A stretch of 64,000 nucleotides of DNA from Marinobacterium sp. (GTDB lineage: Bacteria; Pseudomonadota; Gammaproteobacteria; Pseudomonadales; Balneatricaceae): the NCBI GenBank assembly GCA_025800125.1, contig JAOXSF010000164.1, positions 1-64,000 of the forward strand, written 5' to 3'. Below are positions 18,088-26,312 of this stretch, one piece after another (position 1 is the first letter of the stretch; each line of letters starts with the position of its first letter). The translations under genes and the position numbers were made by a program. Below the pieces are notes generated by a model that worked only from the letters and a program-made list of their open reading frames with translations, was not told where the DNA came from and ran no database searches.

Positions 18088-18642
18088 TTAGCGCTTCTCG
18101 CCATCAGTGTTTATTTCTGGAATCAATGCCAGCAGGTCAGTAATGGCAATATCTATTCCCTGTTGTGATAGCAGGGTTGTTACCTGGCCACGATGGTGGG
18201 TCTGATGATTGAAAAGATGCGTAACGAGTAAACCGAATGGGCGGGTCGAAGCAATGCCCTGGGTGTTATGGTAAGTCAGCGGATGGCTCAGATGTTCTGG
18301 CTGTAACTCGTCACACCAGTCGATAATCAGCTGGTCCAGCAGTTCGCGCTGCATCTGCAATTCTTCAATATCGTCAAACAGAGTGGCATTCAGCGCAGAT
18401 GGTTTGGGGATATGGTGCAGGTTGGCCAGCGCAGCAAAATCAGCCGGATGGTCAGCAAAACGTTGCAGCCAGATAATATCGCCGACCATAAGATGGTTCA
18501 ACGTACCTAGAATCGAACCGAAAAAAGCGCCCTGATTATCACTCAGCTGCTCTGCTGTCAGGCCTGAGGCGGCGGTGTAAAGCGTTTCGTTCATCCACTG
18601 ATTGTACTGCGCCATCAGTCGCAGACTCTGTACTTCACTCAT
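18088..18642 (-). CDS. DinB family protein
   Basis: A 184-residue member of the DinB/YfiT four-helix metal-binding superfamily; it is unrelated to DNA polymerase IV. It starts with LMAQYNQWMNETLY and contains TLNHLMVGDIIW and HLFNHQTHHRGQVTTLL, which supply the three His ligands typical of the fold. The family includes thiol-dependent transferases and damage-induced proteins of unknown activity. GGGGAGAG precedes the ATG. It lies between the truncated globin and the ATL gene, in a group that suggests a stress or DNA-damage response. Confidence 0.92.
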   Translation of the reverse strand: MSEVQSLRLMAQYNQWMNETLYTAASGLTAEQLSDNQGAFFGSILGTLNHLMVGDIIWLQRFADHPADFAALANLHHIPKPSALNATLFDDIEELQMQRELLDQLIIDWCDELQPEHLSHPLTYHNTQGIASTRPFGLLVTHLFNHQTHHRGQVTTLLSQQGIDIAITDLLALIPEINTDGEKR

Positions 18643-18665
18643 TAGACTCTCCCCGTGACAGCTGA

Positions 18666-19091
18666 TCAGTCGCGGGTTCGGCTCCGTTCCGCCGGGACAT
18701 ACAGCTGCTGCATCAGATAGGTTTTAAAGTCGTCTTTATAGGGCTGGCTCTGTAAAGCTACCCTCATACACTCAAGCCAGGCATCTCGCTCTGCTGGGCC
18801 GATCTCCAGATGAGCATGGGCCGCTGGAATACGGATAAGACCGTACTTTTCGCGGTAAAGTTTCGGGCCACCCAGCCAGCCGGAGAGAAAACGCGCCAGC
18901 TTTTCACTGGACTCGGTCAGGTCTGCCGGATGCATTGCCCGGATATGCTGCGCCTGGGGGAGTTGCTGCATTGCGTTGTAGAAAGCCTCGCAAAGCTGTA
19001 CCAGCCCCTCATAACCCCCTGCTGCTTTGAAGGATGTATCACCTTCGCCATAGTGAAGTTGTCCGTGATCAGTATTTTGAACAGTCTGCAT
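18666..19091 (-). CDS. group II truncated hemoglobin
   Basis: A 141-residue single-domain globin. YEGLVQLCEAFYNAM, then FLSGWLGGPKLYREKYG and PAAHAHLEIGPAERDAWLECM, matches the group II (trHbO-like) pattern. The His in the HAHLEI segment is the expected proximal heme ligand, and the Trp in ERDAWL matches the conserved TrpG8. Such proteins bind O2 or NO and are linked to oxidative or nitrosative stress. It lies 23 bases upstream of the DinB-like gene in the same direction. Confidence 0.92.
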   Translation of the reverse strand: MQTVQNTDHGQLHYGEGDTSFKAAGGYEGLVQLCEAFYNAMQQLPQAQHIRAMHPADLTESSEKLARFLSGWLGGPKLYREKYGLIRIPAAHAHLEIGPAERDAWLECMRVALQSQPYKDDFKTYLMQQLYVPAERSRTRD

Positions 19092-19123
19092 AATTATCCG
19101 TAAGTATCATGAGGGTGAAAATA

Positions 19124-19441
19124 TCAGATCCGGTGGGTTTCTAGCTGAAAGCCAGTAATTTTACGGCCCAGCAGACTGACGCGACCTTCATAACGATCAT
19201 CGCCGGTGCTTGAAAATGCAAAGGTATAGGAGCGCCACACTCTTAGTCGCCCACTGTCATCGCGTTTCAGCCAGAAACCGCGCAGGGCGATGCTCTGATC
19301 CAGCAGTTGAAGGTCCATCAATTTGCACTGCTGTCTGACTTCTTTCAGTGCAATTTCTTTAACCTGCTGCGCTTTCCACCAGTGCAGCATGATGCCACAG
19401 ACCAGAGTCAGCCAGAGCAGGTCTGCCAGATCAATATACAT
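19124..19441 (-). CDS. DUF3301 protein with N-terminal membrane helix
   Basis: A 105-residue protein beginning YIDLADLLWLTLVCGIMLHW, a single membrane anchor, followed by a soluble region with LLDQSIALRGFWLKRDDSGR and RRYTFAFSSTGDDRYEG-like elements typical of DUF3301. Its function is unknown. The start at 19441 is preferred over an upstream one because it begins directly at the hydrophobic helix. It is the first gene of the minus-strand group and is divergent from cas3 by 106 bases. Confidence 0.85.
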   Translation of the reverse strand: MYIDLADLLWLTLVCGIMLHWWKAQQVKEIALKEVRQQCKLMDLQLLDQSIALRGFWLKRDDSGRLRVWRSYTFAFSSTGDDRYEGRVSLLGRKITGFQLETHRI

Positions 19442-19547
19442 GGCACCGCCTTTATCCCTGTTAACAATGAAGTCAATGCTATCACAGCCGTGTCGGGGTA
19501 CTGTAACCATGGTTATAGGCCATGGAACAAAGCATAGGGAAGGTTGT

Positions 19548-20282
19548 ATGCACGCAGATTTTTTCAGGTACTGGGCTAAGGCACAACCCGGTCAAGTGGG
19601 AACTCCCCCGTATCACCTGTTGCCCTGGCATGGGCTGGACGTGGCAGCCGTGGGCTGGCAATTACTTGACCCGCAACAACCCCGTTGCCAGCAATTGGCA
19701 AAGATACTGGAGGTTGAACCAGACTGGTTGCAGCGCTGGTTTACCTTCTGCCTGGCATTGCATGATCTGGGTAAATTTGCCTCGGGTTTTCAGGGCCTGG
19801 TGCCAGGGTTGAGTGATGAACTGATCAGCCCGGATAGCCGCTATACCTATAGCGAGCGTCATGACAGTCTGGGTTGGTGGTTATGGCGCGAACGGCTATT
19901 CAGACCTCTGTTGTCTGGTGTCTGGAAAACGCAGCACCACTGGCGTCAGGCCGGGGCCGCAGCAGAAGCTCTTGGGCCCTGGTTACAGGTTGTATTTGGG
20001 CATCATGGCCAGCCGCCGATTGCACGGGGCGATATATCAAGCGCGTTCAGTGATGCTGATATTCAGGCAGCTAGTACCTATGTGGTAGCGGTTGCTGATC
20101 TGTTGCAGCCTGACTTCACGCCCTTGCATGACCCGGCTGTGCGGCAACGTCTGGTAGCCGTTAGCTGGCAACTTGCCGGGCTGACGGTGCTGGCGGACTG
20201 GAGCGGCTCCAGCCAGCAATACTTTCCTTATAAGACTGAACCGATGCCATTAACCGATTACTGGCAGCAGGCGTTACAATAG
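19548..20282 (+). CDS. cas3: Cas3 HD nuclease part (ends at an in-frame TAG)
   Basis: N-terminal 244 residues of the type I-E Cas3 nuclease-helicase, which shreds DNA marked by Cascade. The HD signature LHDLGKFASGFQ gives His72-Asp73, near the E. coli Cas3 position, and VFGHHGQPP supplies further metal ligands. The start MHADFFRYWAKA is supported by AGGGAAGG. The frame ends at TAG 20280-20282, but the same frame continues with no shift into the helicase (next entry). Read through the TAG, 19548-22229 would encode 893 residues, almost exactly full-length Cas3. It is either a nonsense mutation, a sequencing error, or a natural split into Cas3'' and Cas3'. Confidence 0.9.
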   Translation: MHADFFRYWAKAQPGQVGTPPYHLLPWHGLDVAAVGWQLLDPQQPRCQQLAKILEVEPDWLQRWFTFCLALHDLGKFASGFQGLVPGLSDELISPDSRYTYSERHDSLGWWLWRERLFRPLLSGVWKTQHHWRQAGAAAEALGPWLQVVFGHHGQPPIARGDISSAFSDADIQAASTYVVAVADLLQPDFTPLHDPAVRQRLVAVSWQLAGLTVLADWSGSSQQYFPYKTEPMPLTDYWQQALQ

Positions 20283-20303
20283 GCAGACAAGGCGGTACAG
20301 GCA

Positions 20304-22229
20304 ATGCGGCCTTTTCCGGTAGACGTTGCCCCTTTTCAGACCATCGCACAACTGTTTCCCTTTATTGAAGCGCCTACACCGCTACAGCAGCAGGCGGCCA
20401 ATGTAGCCCTGCCCGACGGCCCACAGTTATGGATTATGGAAGATGTAACCGGGGCGGGGAAAACTGAAGCAGCGTTAACGCTGGCTAGCCGGATGATGTC
20501 GGCCGGGCAGGCAAAAGGGCTTTATATCGGCCTGCCTACCATGGCGACCGCTAACGGCATCTATAACCGGATGGCGGACGACTATCGCCGTCTGTTTACC
20601 GAACAAAGCCAGCCTTCGCTGGTATTGGCCCACAGTGCCCGCGAACTGTCGCAGACCTTTACCGACTCTGTCCATTTGTCACAACAGCAGCAGGATAGGA
20701 GTTACCAGCCTGATGAGCTCAGTGCTTCTGCATTCTGTAACAGCTGGCTAGCTGACAGCCGCAAAAAAGCCCTGTTTGCCGAGCTGGGGGTTGGTACCCT
20801 TGATCAGGCGTTACTGGCAGTCTTGCCTGCCCGCCATCAGTCACTGCGTCTGCTGGCGTTGAGTGAACGCATTCTGCTGGTTGATGAAGTCCATGCTTAT
20901 GACCCCTATATGCAGACGCTGCTGGAACGATTGCTACAGGCCCATGCGGCCCAGGGGGGCAGTGCCATCCTGCTGTCGGCAACGCTGCCACAAAAAATAC
21001 GTCGCTCACTCTGTCAGGCCTTCAGGGCAGGGCTTGGCGCTGATAAGCCGCAGCTAAAGAAGGGCGACTACCCGCTGTTAACCGGTTGCAGCGCAGACAG
21101 TCAGCTACTGGAGCACTATATCCCAAGTCGTGCTGAGGTTAGTCGCAATCTTGCGCTGGTACGGCTTGATAGCCCGGAGCAGGTTAAAGCGAAAATCTGT
21201 GCAGCATTACAGGCGGGGCAGGCCGTCTGCTGGATTCGTAATACTGTTGGCGATGCCCGAGCCGCCTGGCAACAGGCTTGCGATGAAGGCTGGACTGCAC
21301 CAGAACGTCTGATGCTGTTCCATAGCCGTTTTGCACTGTGCGACCGTGTAACCGTTGAAGCGGAGGTTTTAAGCCGCTTTGGTAAACAGTCGGATAGCAC
21401 ACAGCGCCGTGGCCAGCTGCTGATTGCCACTCAGGTTGTTGAGCAATCACTTGATCTGGACTTTGACTTTATGGTTACCGACCTGGCACCGATTGATCTG
21501 CTGATTCAGCGAGCTGGACGTCTGCACCGGCATAGTCGAGATGTAGAGGGTAACCCGGTTGATAAGGATCAGCGTCCGCCACCACTGCTGGCTATCCATG
21601 CGCCTGCACCGGTCGCGGATGCCGATGCACACTGGCTGAAACCGCACTGGCAGGGCAGTCAGTGGGTGTATCAGGATATGGGGCAACTCTGGCTGACGCT
21701 GGACAGCCTGCAACAACAGCGCTGGCAACTGCGTATGCCCGAGGATGCCCGCACATTGATTGAGCATGTCTATGGTGAAGATGCACCCTTTACTGTCCCT
21801 GAGGGTCTGGAAGACAGCAGTCTCGATGCTGAAGGGCAGCGCAGTGCTGAAAAGCGCCAGGCGATGGTAAACCGGCTGGACCTGACTAAAGGTTACTGCC
21901 GTGATAGCAGCAATGGCGGCTGGGAAGAAGAGATGGCCACACCAACCCGGCTGGCTGATGAAACCGTTACCGTGGTACTGGTGCGATTACGACAGGAGGA
22001 GCTGCAACCCTGGTGCAATGAAGGCCTGCACCGCTGGCAACGCAGTCAGATCAGCTTGCCGGAAAAAGACTGGCGGATTGCCCGGCAGCAGATCCCCGAA
22101 GCGCTGACAGAAAAGATAAGTCAGCTTAAAGAAAACGTTACAGAGCTGCGCTGGGCCGAGCTACTGCCACTGGTGGATGGACTGGCGGATTGTTATAGCG
22201 CTGAGGGTGGGTGGTTGAAGCCAGAGTGA
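20304..22229 (+). CDS. cas3: Cas3 helicase part (in frame with the HD part, after a TAG)
   Basis: A 641-residue superfamily 2 DNA helicase forming the rest of Cas3. Walker A is EDVTGAGKTEAAL, the DEAH-like box is LLVDEVHAYDPYMQ, motif III is LSATLP, and IATQVVEQSLDLDFDFMV with LIQRAGRLHRH provides motifs V and VI. The ATG at 20304 lies 21 bases after the TAG of the HD part and is in the same phase. AAGGCGG at 20289-20295 is 8 bases upstream, so re-initiation is plausible. The C-terminal accessory domain appears complete. Without the HD part it would translocate but not cut. Confidence 0.9.
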   Translation: MRPFPVDVAPFQTIAQLFPFIEAPTPLQQQAANVALPDGPQLWIMEDVTGAGKTEAALTLASRMMSAGQAKGLYIGLPTMATANGIYNRMADDYRRLFTEQSQPSLVLAHSARELSQTFTDSVHLSQQQQDRSYQPDELSASAFCNSWLADSRKKALFAELGVGTLDQALLAVLPARHQSLRLLALSERILLVDEVHAYDPYMQTLLERLLQAHAAQGGSAILLSATLPQKIRRSLCQAFRAGLGADKPQLKKGDYPLLTGCSADSQLLEHYIPSRAEVSRNLALVRLDSPEQVKAKICAALQAGQAVCWIRNTVGDARAAWQQACDEGWTAPERLMLFHSRFALCDRVTVEAEVLSRFGKQSDSTQRRGQLLIATQVVEQSLDLDFDFMVTDLAPIDLLIQRAGRLHRHSRDVEGNPVDKDQRPPPLLAIHAPAPVADADAHWLKPHWQGSQWVYQDMGQLWLTLDSLQQQRWQLRMPEDARTLIEHVYGEDAPFTVPEGLEDSSLDAEGQRSAEKRQAMVNRLDLTKGYCRDSSNGGWEEEMATPTRLADETVTVVLVRLRQEELQPWCNEGLHRWQRSQISLPEKDWRIARQQIPEALTEKISQLKENVTELRWAELLPLVDGLADCYSAEGGWLKPE

Positions 22230-22235
22230 TGGAAA

Positions 22236-22286
22236 GGCACCTGCTCTGTTTATCTGGAGCAGGTGCCAGGCCCTGCGTGGGCAGGG
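22236..22286. repeat. two consecutive GC-rich hairpins after cas3
   Basis: GGCACCTGCTC (22236-22246) and GAGCAGGTGCC (22257-22267) form a perfect 11-bp stem. CCCTGC (22271-22276) and GCAGGG (22281-22286) form a second stem 3 bases later. No T-run follows, so these resemble REP or processing structures more than an intrinsic terminator. Confidence 0.7.
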
Positions 22287-22440
22287 AACTGTTAGATAAC
22301 CGCCATCAACACGGTTCATTTCGAGTAAACTCGACAACAGCGAAATCGTATCATAAAAGTAGAGTGAACAAATTGAATATATAAAACGCCAACAACACTT
22401 AACTTTTTCAGAAATCCTGGTTAGTATCTGATCAAACGTA

Positions 22441-22575
22441 ATGATTGGAGCTTTGACAGGTATGTTGACGATTGACCCTTCCTTGCTGGTTTCTGCAATT
22501 AACTCTTTGAATCCAAGTCCTAATGGCCTTGTGGCCCTTGCACTGATGTTATGTGCACCAGCATTCTGGAAGTGA
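22441..22575 (+). CDS. possible 44-residue hydrophobic peptide inside the cas operon
   Basis: An ATG frame encodes a small protein with hydrophobic segments (IDPSLLVSAINSLNPS, then GLVALALMLCAPAFW) and a C-terminal Lys. Codon choice looks natural. There is no clear ribosome binding site, and I recognise no family. Its place between cas3 and cse1 recalls small toxins or RNA toxin-antitoxin pairs that guard cas genes, but this is only an analogy. It may be chance or a remnant. Confidence 0.25.
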   Translation: MIGALTGMLTIDPSLLVSAINSLNPSPNGLVALALMLCAPAFWK

Positions 22576-22605
22576 GGTGTTGGCGGTAGTTGATTCAGCT
22601 GTAGG

Positions 22606-22637
22606 ATGGGCAAAGGCGCGTAGCGCTGTGCCCATCG
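22606..22637. repeat. REP-like palindrome
   Basis: GATGGGCA (22606-22613) and TGCCCATC (22630-22637) enclose a nested GCGC-GTA-GCGC stem. GTRGGGC-type palindromes of this kind are dispersed between genes in many bacterial genomes. Only one copy was noticed in this window. Confidence 0.6.
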
Positions 22638-22879
22638 TGATATATCGCCCCCAAAAAATATCAGCACTGGATTCTTTCATGGCCACTTTACGTGGTGCAG
22701 TTTTAGCTGGAAGCCGTGTACAGCTTTGTATTTCCATGCAGAGACATGAGGGAAGAAGCCCCGCTTCATCTTCCCCGTTTTCAGATCAACCTCGGCTGAT
22801 TCTATAAAAATACCTGGTTGTGCTGGCGGTGGTTAATTCCGTACGCTGTCAGCCCCCTGCATCTTTCAACGGAGGAGAG

Positions 22880-24505
22880 ATGAATCTGATTACCAGTCCC
22901 TGGCTGCCGGTTATTCGGCGTGATGGCAGCCAGCAGTGGATAACCCCCGCCCAGTTGACCGAGCCGGATAACCCGGTGATAGAGCTGGCGGCCCCCCGCG
23001 CTGATTTTCAAAGTGGCCTCTATCAATGGCTGGTTGGTCTGTTGCAGACCACCTTTACGCCTGATAGCGGTTCAAGCTGGCATTCGCTTTATGAGACACC
23101 GCCGCAGCCCGCCCGGCTGGAGCTGGCATTTGCTGTGCTGGAGCCCGCCATGGAGCTGATCAACCCTGAAGGTATCGCGTTTTTGCAGGACTATGATCTG
23201 CCTGATGGTGAGGTCAAACCCATCGCCGGGTTACTGATTGATGCGCCAGGCGGAAAAACAGTTAAAGACAACCTGGACCACTTTATTAAACGGGATGTCG
23301 TGACCGGCCTCTGTCCTGGTTGTGCTGCAACGGCGTTGTACACCTTGCAGGCCAATGCGCCCAGTGGTGGTGTTGGGCACCGTACCAGTATGCGTGGCGG
23401 TGGGCCGCTGACTACCTTACTGCGCCCGCCTGAAACTGATGCCACCTTATGGCAGAAGCTCTGGCTGAATGTGCTGGAAGACGCTGAACTGCGTACCGAT
23501 AGCCCTTGTGATGCCACGATTCTGCCCTGGCTGTCAGCAACCCGTACCTCGGAGAATAAAACCGGTGTAGAAACCGGGCCGGAAGATGGCCATCCATTGC
23601 AGATGTACTGGGGTATGCCGCGTCGTATCCGGCTGGAGCCCTCAGACCGTACGGGTTGCTGCTCATTATGCGGGGCTGAAGACCAGCCACTGATTACACA
23701 GTTTCGTACCCGTAACTATGGCGTTAACTACAGCGATAGCTGGCTGCACCCGCTGACCCCTTATCGGTTTGATCTGAAAAAACAGCAACCCCCGCTTAGC
23801 CTGAAGGCTCAACCGGGCGGGCTGGGCTACCGCCACTGGAGTGGTATGGCATTTGTGAATCCGGATAACGGTGATAAAGCTGCGCAGGTGGTGAGGTTTT
23901 TTAATGCCACACGGTTTGAATGGCTCAGTGGTTGGGATGACGACAGTCAAAGCCCCCGGCTCTGGTGCAGTGGCTACGATATGGACAATATGAAAGCCCG
24001 CTGCTGGTATGACTACCAGATGCCGCTGTTTATCTGCTCACTGGAACAGCAGGAACGGCTGATTACCCTGAGCGCTGCAATGCTGGAAATTGCCCAACTG
24101 GCGCTATCCACCTTGCGTAGCCATCTGAAGGAAGCCTGGGCCAGCCGCCCGAAAGACCTTAAAGGGGATACCGGCTACCTCGACAGTGAGTTCTGGCAGC
24201 AGACGGAAAGCGGTTTTTATCAGCGGTTGCAACAGTTCAGCCAGTTAGCACCGCAGACAGAGCCCGGTGAGGCCATGGCCAGCTGGCTCGGTTATGTCTA
24301 CGGCGTACAGCAGGATCTGTTTGACCGCTGGGCGCTGGAAAGTACCCCGCAAGACCTGAACCTGAAACGGATTATGCAGGCGCGCAGTGCCATGGTGCGT
24401 AAATTCTATTTCAGCAAAACCGTTAAACAGTTCAAAGCCCGTTACCCCGTAGCCGTACCAGACGATAGCCCATCCTCAGCAGACAACAGGGAGCCAAGCC
24501 AATGA
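22880..24505 (+). CDS. cse1: Cascade large subunit Cse1 (CasA, Cas8e)
   Basis: Recognises the PAM and recruits Cas3 in the type I-E complex. The 541-residue protein starts MNLITSPWLPVIRRDG, a characteristic N terminus, 4 bases after GGAGGAG. A putative zinc site is formed by LCPGC and CCSLCGAE. GGVGHRTSMRGGGPLTTLL corresponds to the loop region used in PAM reading. The C-terminal helical bundle (residues about 380-520) binds Cse2. It overlaps cse2 by ATGA. Confidence 0.96.
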   Translation: MNLITSPWLPVIRRDGSQQWITPAQLTEPDNPVIELAAPRADFQSGLYQWLVGLLQTTFTPDSGSSWHSLYETPPQPARLELAFAVLEPAMELINPEGIAFLQDYDLPDGEVKPIAGLLIDAPGGKTVKDNLDHFIKRDVVTGLCPGCAATALYTLQANAPSGGVGHRTSMRGGGPLTTLLRPPETDATLWQKLWLNVLEDAELRTDSPCDATILPWLSATRTSENKTGVETGPEDGHPLQMYWGMPRRIRLEPSDRTGCCSLCGAEDQPLITQFRTRNYGVNYSDSWLHPLTPYRFDLKKQQPPLSLKAQPGGLGYRHWSGMAFVNPDNGDKAAQVVRFFNATRFEWLSGWDDDSQSPRLWCSGYDMDNMKARCWYDYQMPLFICSLEQQERLITLSAAMLEIAQLALSTLRSHLKEAWASRPKDLKGDTGYLDSEFWQQTESGFYQRLQQFSQLAPQTEPGEAMASWLGYVYGVQQDLFDRWALESTPQDLNLKRIMQARSAMVRKFYFSKTVKQFKARYPVAVPDDSPSSADNREPSQ

Positions 24506-25077
24506 CCGCATTAACCCTTAGCAGCCGTTTCAAGCCCGAGAGCCCAGGGGCTGAAGCGCTGTTGCGCTGGCATCGCTGGTTGCAGAACCTGAACGAAGAG
24601 GGCAAAGGTGGCCAGGCGGAGCGTGCCCGGCTGAGACGGGCAACCAGTCTGGATGAACTGTTGCTTAACAGTGGCCTGACCAGTCTGCTGCACCAGCGGG
24701 GAATACCAGAGCTGGAGCGCAACGATGGCGACACCATGGTGGCGATGGCAATGATTGCCGGGGCACTGGCGCACTGCCGTAACCATGATGCTAAACATAG
24801 CTTTGCCTGCCAGCTGGCATTGCCGCAGGAAAAAGGCGGTAAAGCGCCGGTCAGTGAAGCACGTTTTAACCGGTTGCAGAAAAGCCGTGATCACGACGAG
24901 TTCTACCGCAACCTGGTACGAGTGATCGCCCTGCGAGGCAAAACGGTCAATGTACTGTCGCTGGCCAACAGCATTCTGCACTGGTGTCAGGAATACCGTT
25001 ACGGCATCAACCGCAAGCCCACCGCCCGGCTCGCGGTGAACTGGGCCCGTGATTATTTTGATGCGCTCAAAGACTGA
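24502..25077 (+). CDS. cse2: Cascade small subunit Cse2 (CasB)
   Basis: Two copies bind along the crRNA backbone and stabilise the R-loop. The 191-residue protein is helical and basic; LLRWHRWLQNL, LRRATSLDELLLNSGL and AEARFNRLQKS-like segments fit the Cse2 family, as does the tail RLAVNWARDYF. It overlaps the cse1 stop by four bases. Its last codons (DALKD and stop) are the first unit of a 16-bp tandem repeat that fills the gap to cas7e. Confidence 0.93.
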   Translation: MTALTLSSRFKPESPGAEALLRWHRWLQNLNEEGKGGQAERARLRRATSLDELLLNSGLTSLLHQRGIPELERNDGDTMVAMAMIAGALAHCRNHDAKHSFACQLALPQEKGGKAPVSEARFNRLQKSRDHDEFYRNLVRVIALRGKTVNVLSLANSILHWCQEYRYGINRKPTARLAVNWARDYFDALKD

Positions 25078-25151
25078 CGCCCTTCAAGACTGACGCCCTT
25101 CAAGACTGATGCGCCTAAAGACAGACGCCCTGAAAAACTGATGCTTTTAAA
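25056..25151. repeat. 16-bp tandem repeat spanning the cse2 stop codon
   Basis: About six degenerate copies of a 16-bp unit (best GACTGACGCCCTTCAA, exact at 25072-25087 and 25088-25103) run from the last cse2 codons to just before the cas7e leader. The first unit lies inside cse2, so the array seems to have grown by duplication of the gene end. The 16-bp unit is not a multiple of three. Confidence 0.85.
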
Positions 25152-25180
25152 AGATTGAACAGGATTAAAAGGACAGAATC

Positions 25181-26287
25181 ATGAGTACAACCGACACAAC
25201 TCAGACTGACAGTAACCGTAATAACCGCTTTATCCAGCTGCATCTGCTGACATCTTACCCCCCGGCTAACCTTAACCGGGACGATATGGGCCGCCCTAAA
25301 ACCGCACGTATGGGCGGTGTTGATCGCCTGCGGGTGTCCTCCCAGAGCCTGAAACGCCATTGGCGGACATCGGAGCTGTTCCAGTCGGCACTGGAAAACC
25401 ACTTGGGCACCCGTACCAAAATGCTCGGTGCTGAAGCCTTTGATCAGCTGGTGGCTGCTGGTGTGGCTGAAGGTAAGGCCAAAAAGTGGGCGCAGGCGAT
25501 TGGTGGTGTCTTTGGCAAACTGAAAAAAGCCAAAAAAGATAACCCGCGTGAAGACCTCGAAATTGAACAGCTGGTGCATGTCAGCCCCCGCGAACGCCAG
25601 GCAGTTGATGCGTTGGTACAGACGCTGGCCAAAGAGCAGCGTGAGCCGGAAAAAGCAGAACTTGCTCTGTTGCGTCAGGATAACCAGGCGGTTGATATTG
25701 CGCTGTTTGGGCGCATGCTGGCGTCCAGCCCGGCGTTTAATATGGAAGCTGCCTGTCAGGTAGCTCATGCGATTTCCGTTCACCCGGTGGTGATTGAAGA
25801 TGACTACTTTACCGCCGTGGATGATCTTAACGATGGCAGTGAAGATGCCGGTGCGGCGCATATTGGCGAAACCGGTTTTGCCGCCGGGCTGTTTTACAGT
25901 TACATCTGCATCAACCGTGCGCTGCTGGTGGAAAACCTGGGCGGGGATGAAACCCTGGCCCGTAAAGCCATTGCCGCACTGACGGAAGCCGCCGCCAAAA
26001 TTGCCCCGTCGGGTAAACAGAACAGCTTTGCCAGCCGGGCTTACGCCTCTTTTATTCTGGCGGAGATGGGTGATGAGCAGCCGCGCTCGTTATCGGCTTC
26101 GTTCCTTAAACCCATTGACCAGCGCAATAGCGATGATTTTGCCCGTGATGCGATTACTGCACTGAAACAGCAACGGGATAACTTCAATGCCGCCTATGGC
26201 GCTTGCTATAGCGGGTGCTATGAACTCAACGCTGTTGATGGTGGAGACAACAACCTGGCTGGATTGCTGGCCTTTGTCAGTGAGTAA
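25181..26287 (+). CDS. cas7: Cascade backbone subunit Cas7e (CasC, Cse4)
   Basis: Six copies form the crRNA-binding filament. The 368-residue protein has FIQLHLLTSYPPANLNRDD and GRPKTARMGG, then RVSSQSLKRHWRTS, the conserved N-terminal block of the family. FNMEAACQVAHAISVHP and DAGAAHIGETGFAAGLFYSY correspond to the RRM core and thumb. The C terminus (DGGDNNLAGLLAFVSE) is typical. AAAAGGACAG precedes the ATG. It is 103 bases after cse2, with the tandem repeat between them. Confidence 0.96.
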   Translation: MSTTDTTQTDSNRNNRFIQLHLLTSYPPANLNRDDMGRPKTARMGGVDRLRVSSQSLKRHWRTSELFQSALENHLGTRTKMLGAEAFDQLVAAGVAEGKAKKWAQAIGGVFGKLKKAKKDNPREDLEIEQLVHVSPRERQAVDALVQTLAKEQREPEKAELALLRQDNQAVDIALFGRMLASSPAFNMEAACQVAHAISVHPVVIEDDYFTAVDDLNDGSEDAGAAHIGETGFAAGLFYSYICINRALLVENLGGDETLARKAIAALTEAAAKIAPSGKQNSFASRAYASFILAEMGDEQPRSLSASFLKPIDQRNSDDFARDAITALKQQRDNFNAAYGACYSGCYELNAVDGGDNNLAGLLAFVSE

Positions 26288-26312
26288 GCTGTCAGCGAAC
26301 AAGGAGTTACCT

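Larger units (their letters stand above)
22230..22879. promoter_or_regulatory. 650-bp cas3-cse1 gap with hairpins and a REP-like palindrome
   Basis: This gap is long for a cas operon. It holds two adjacent hairpins (22236-22286), an AT-rich stretch with a TCGAG-TAAA-CTCGA palindrome near 22320, a 44-codon frame (22441-22575) and a REP-like palindrome (22606-22637). A TATAAAAAT at about 22803 could be the -10 of the cse1 promoter. E. coli also has a regulated promoter region here. No full CRISPR repeat is present. A long minus-strand frame (22161-22667) is not protein-like. Confidence 0.55.

Noticed and set aside
22161-22667. 168-codon minus-strand frame overlapping the cas3 end and the cas3-cse1 gap
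   Set aside because: No ribosome binding site, overlaps a real gene, and the composition is not protein-like; its start lies in a REP-like palindrome.
22740-22800. CGGGGAAGATGAAGCGG-like word on the minus strand as a CRISPR repeat relic
   Set aside because: Similarity to the repeat end needs a 2-base insertion and lacks the GTGTTCCCC half; it is not better than chance.
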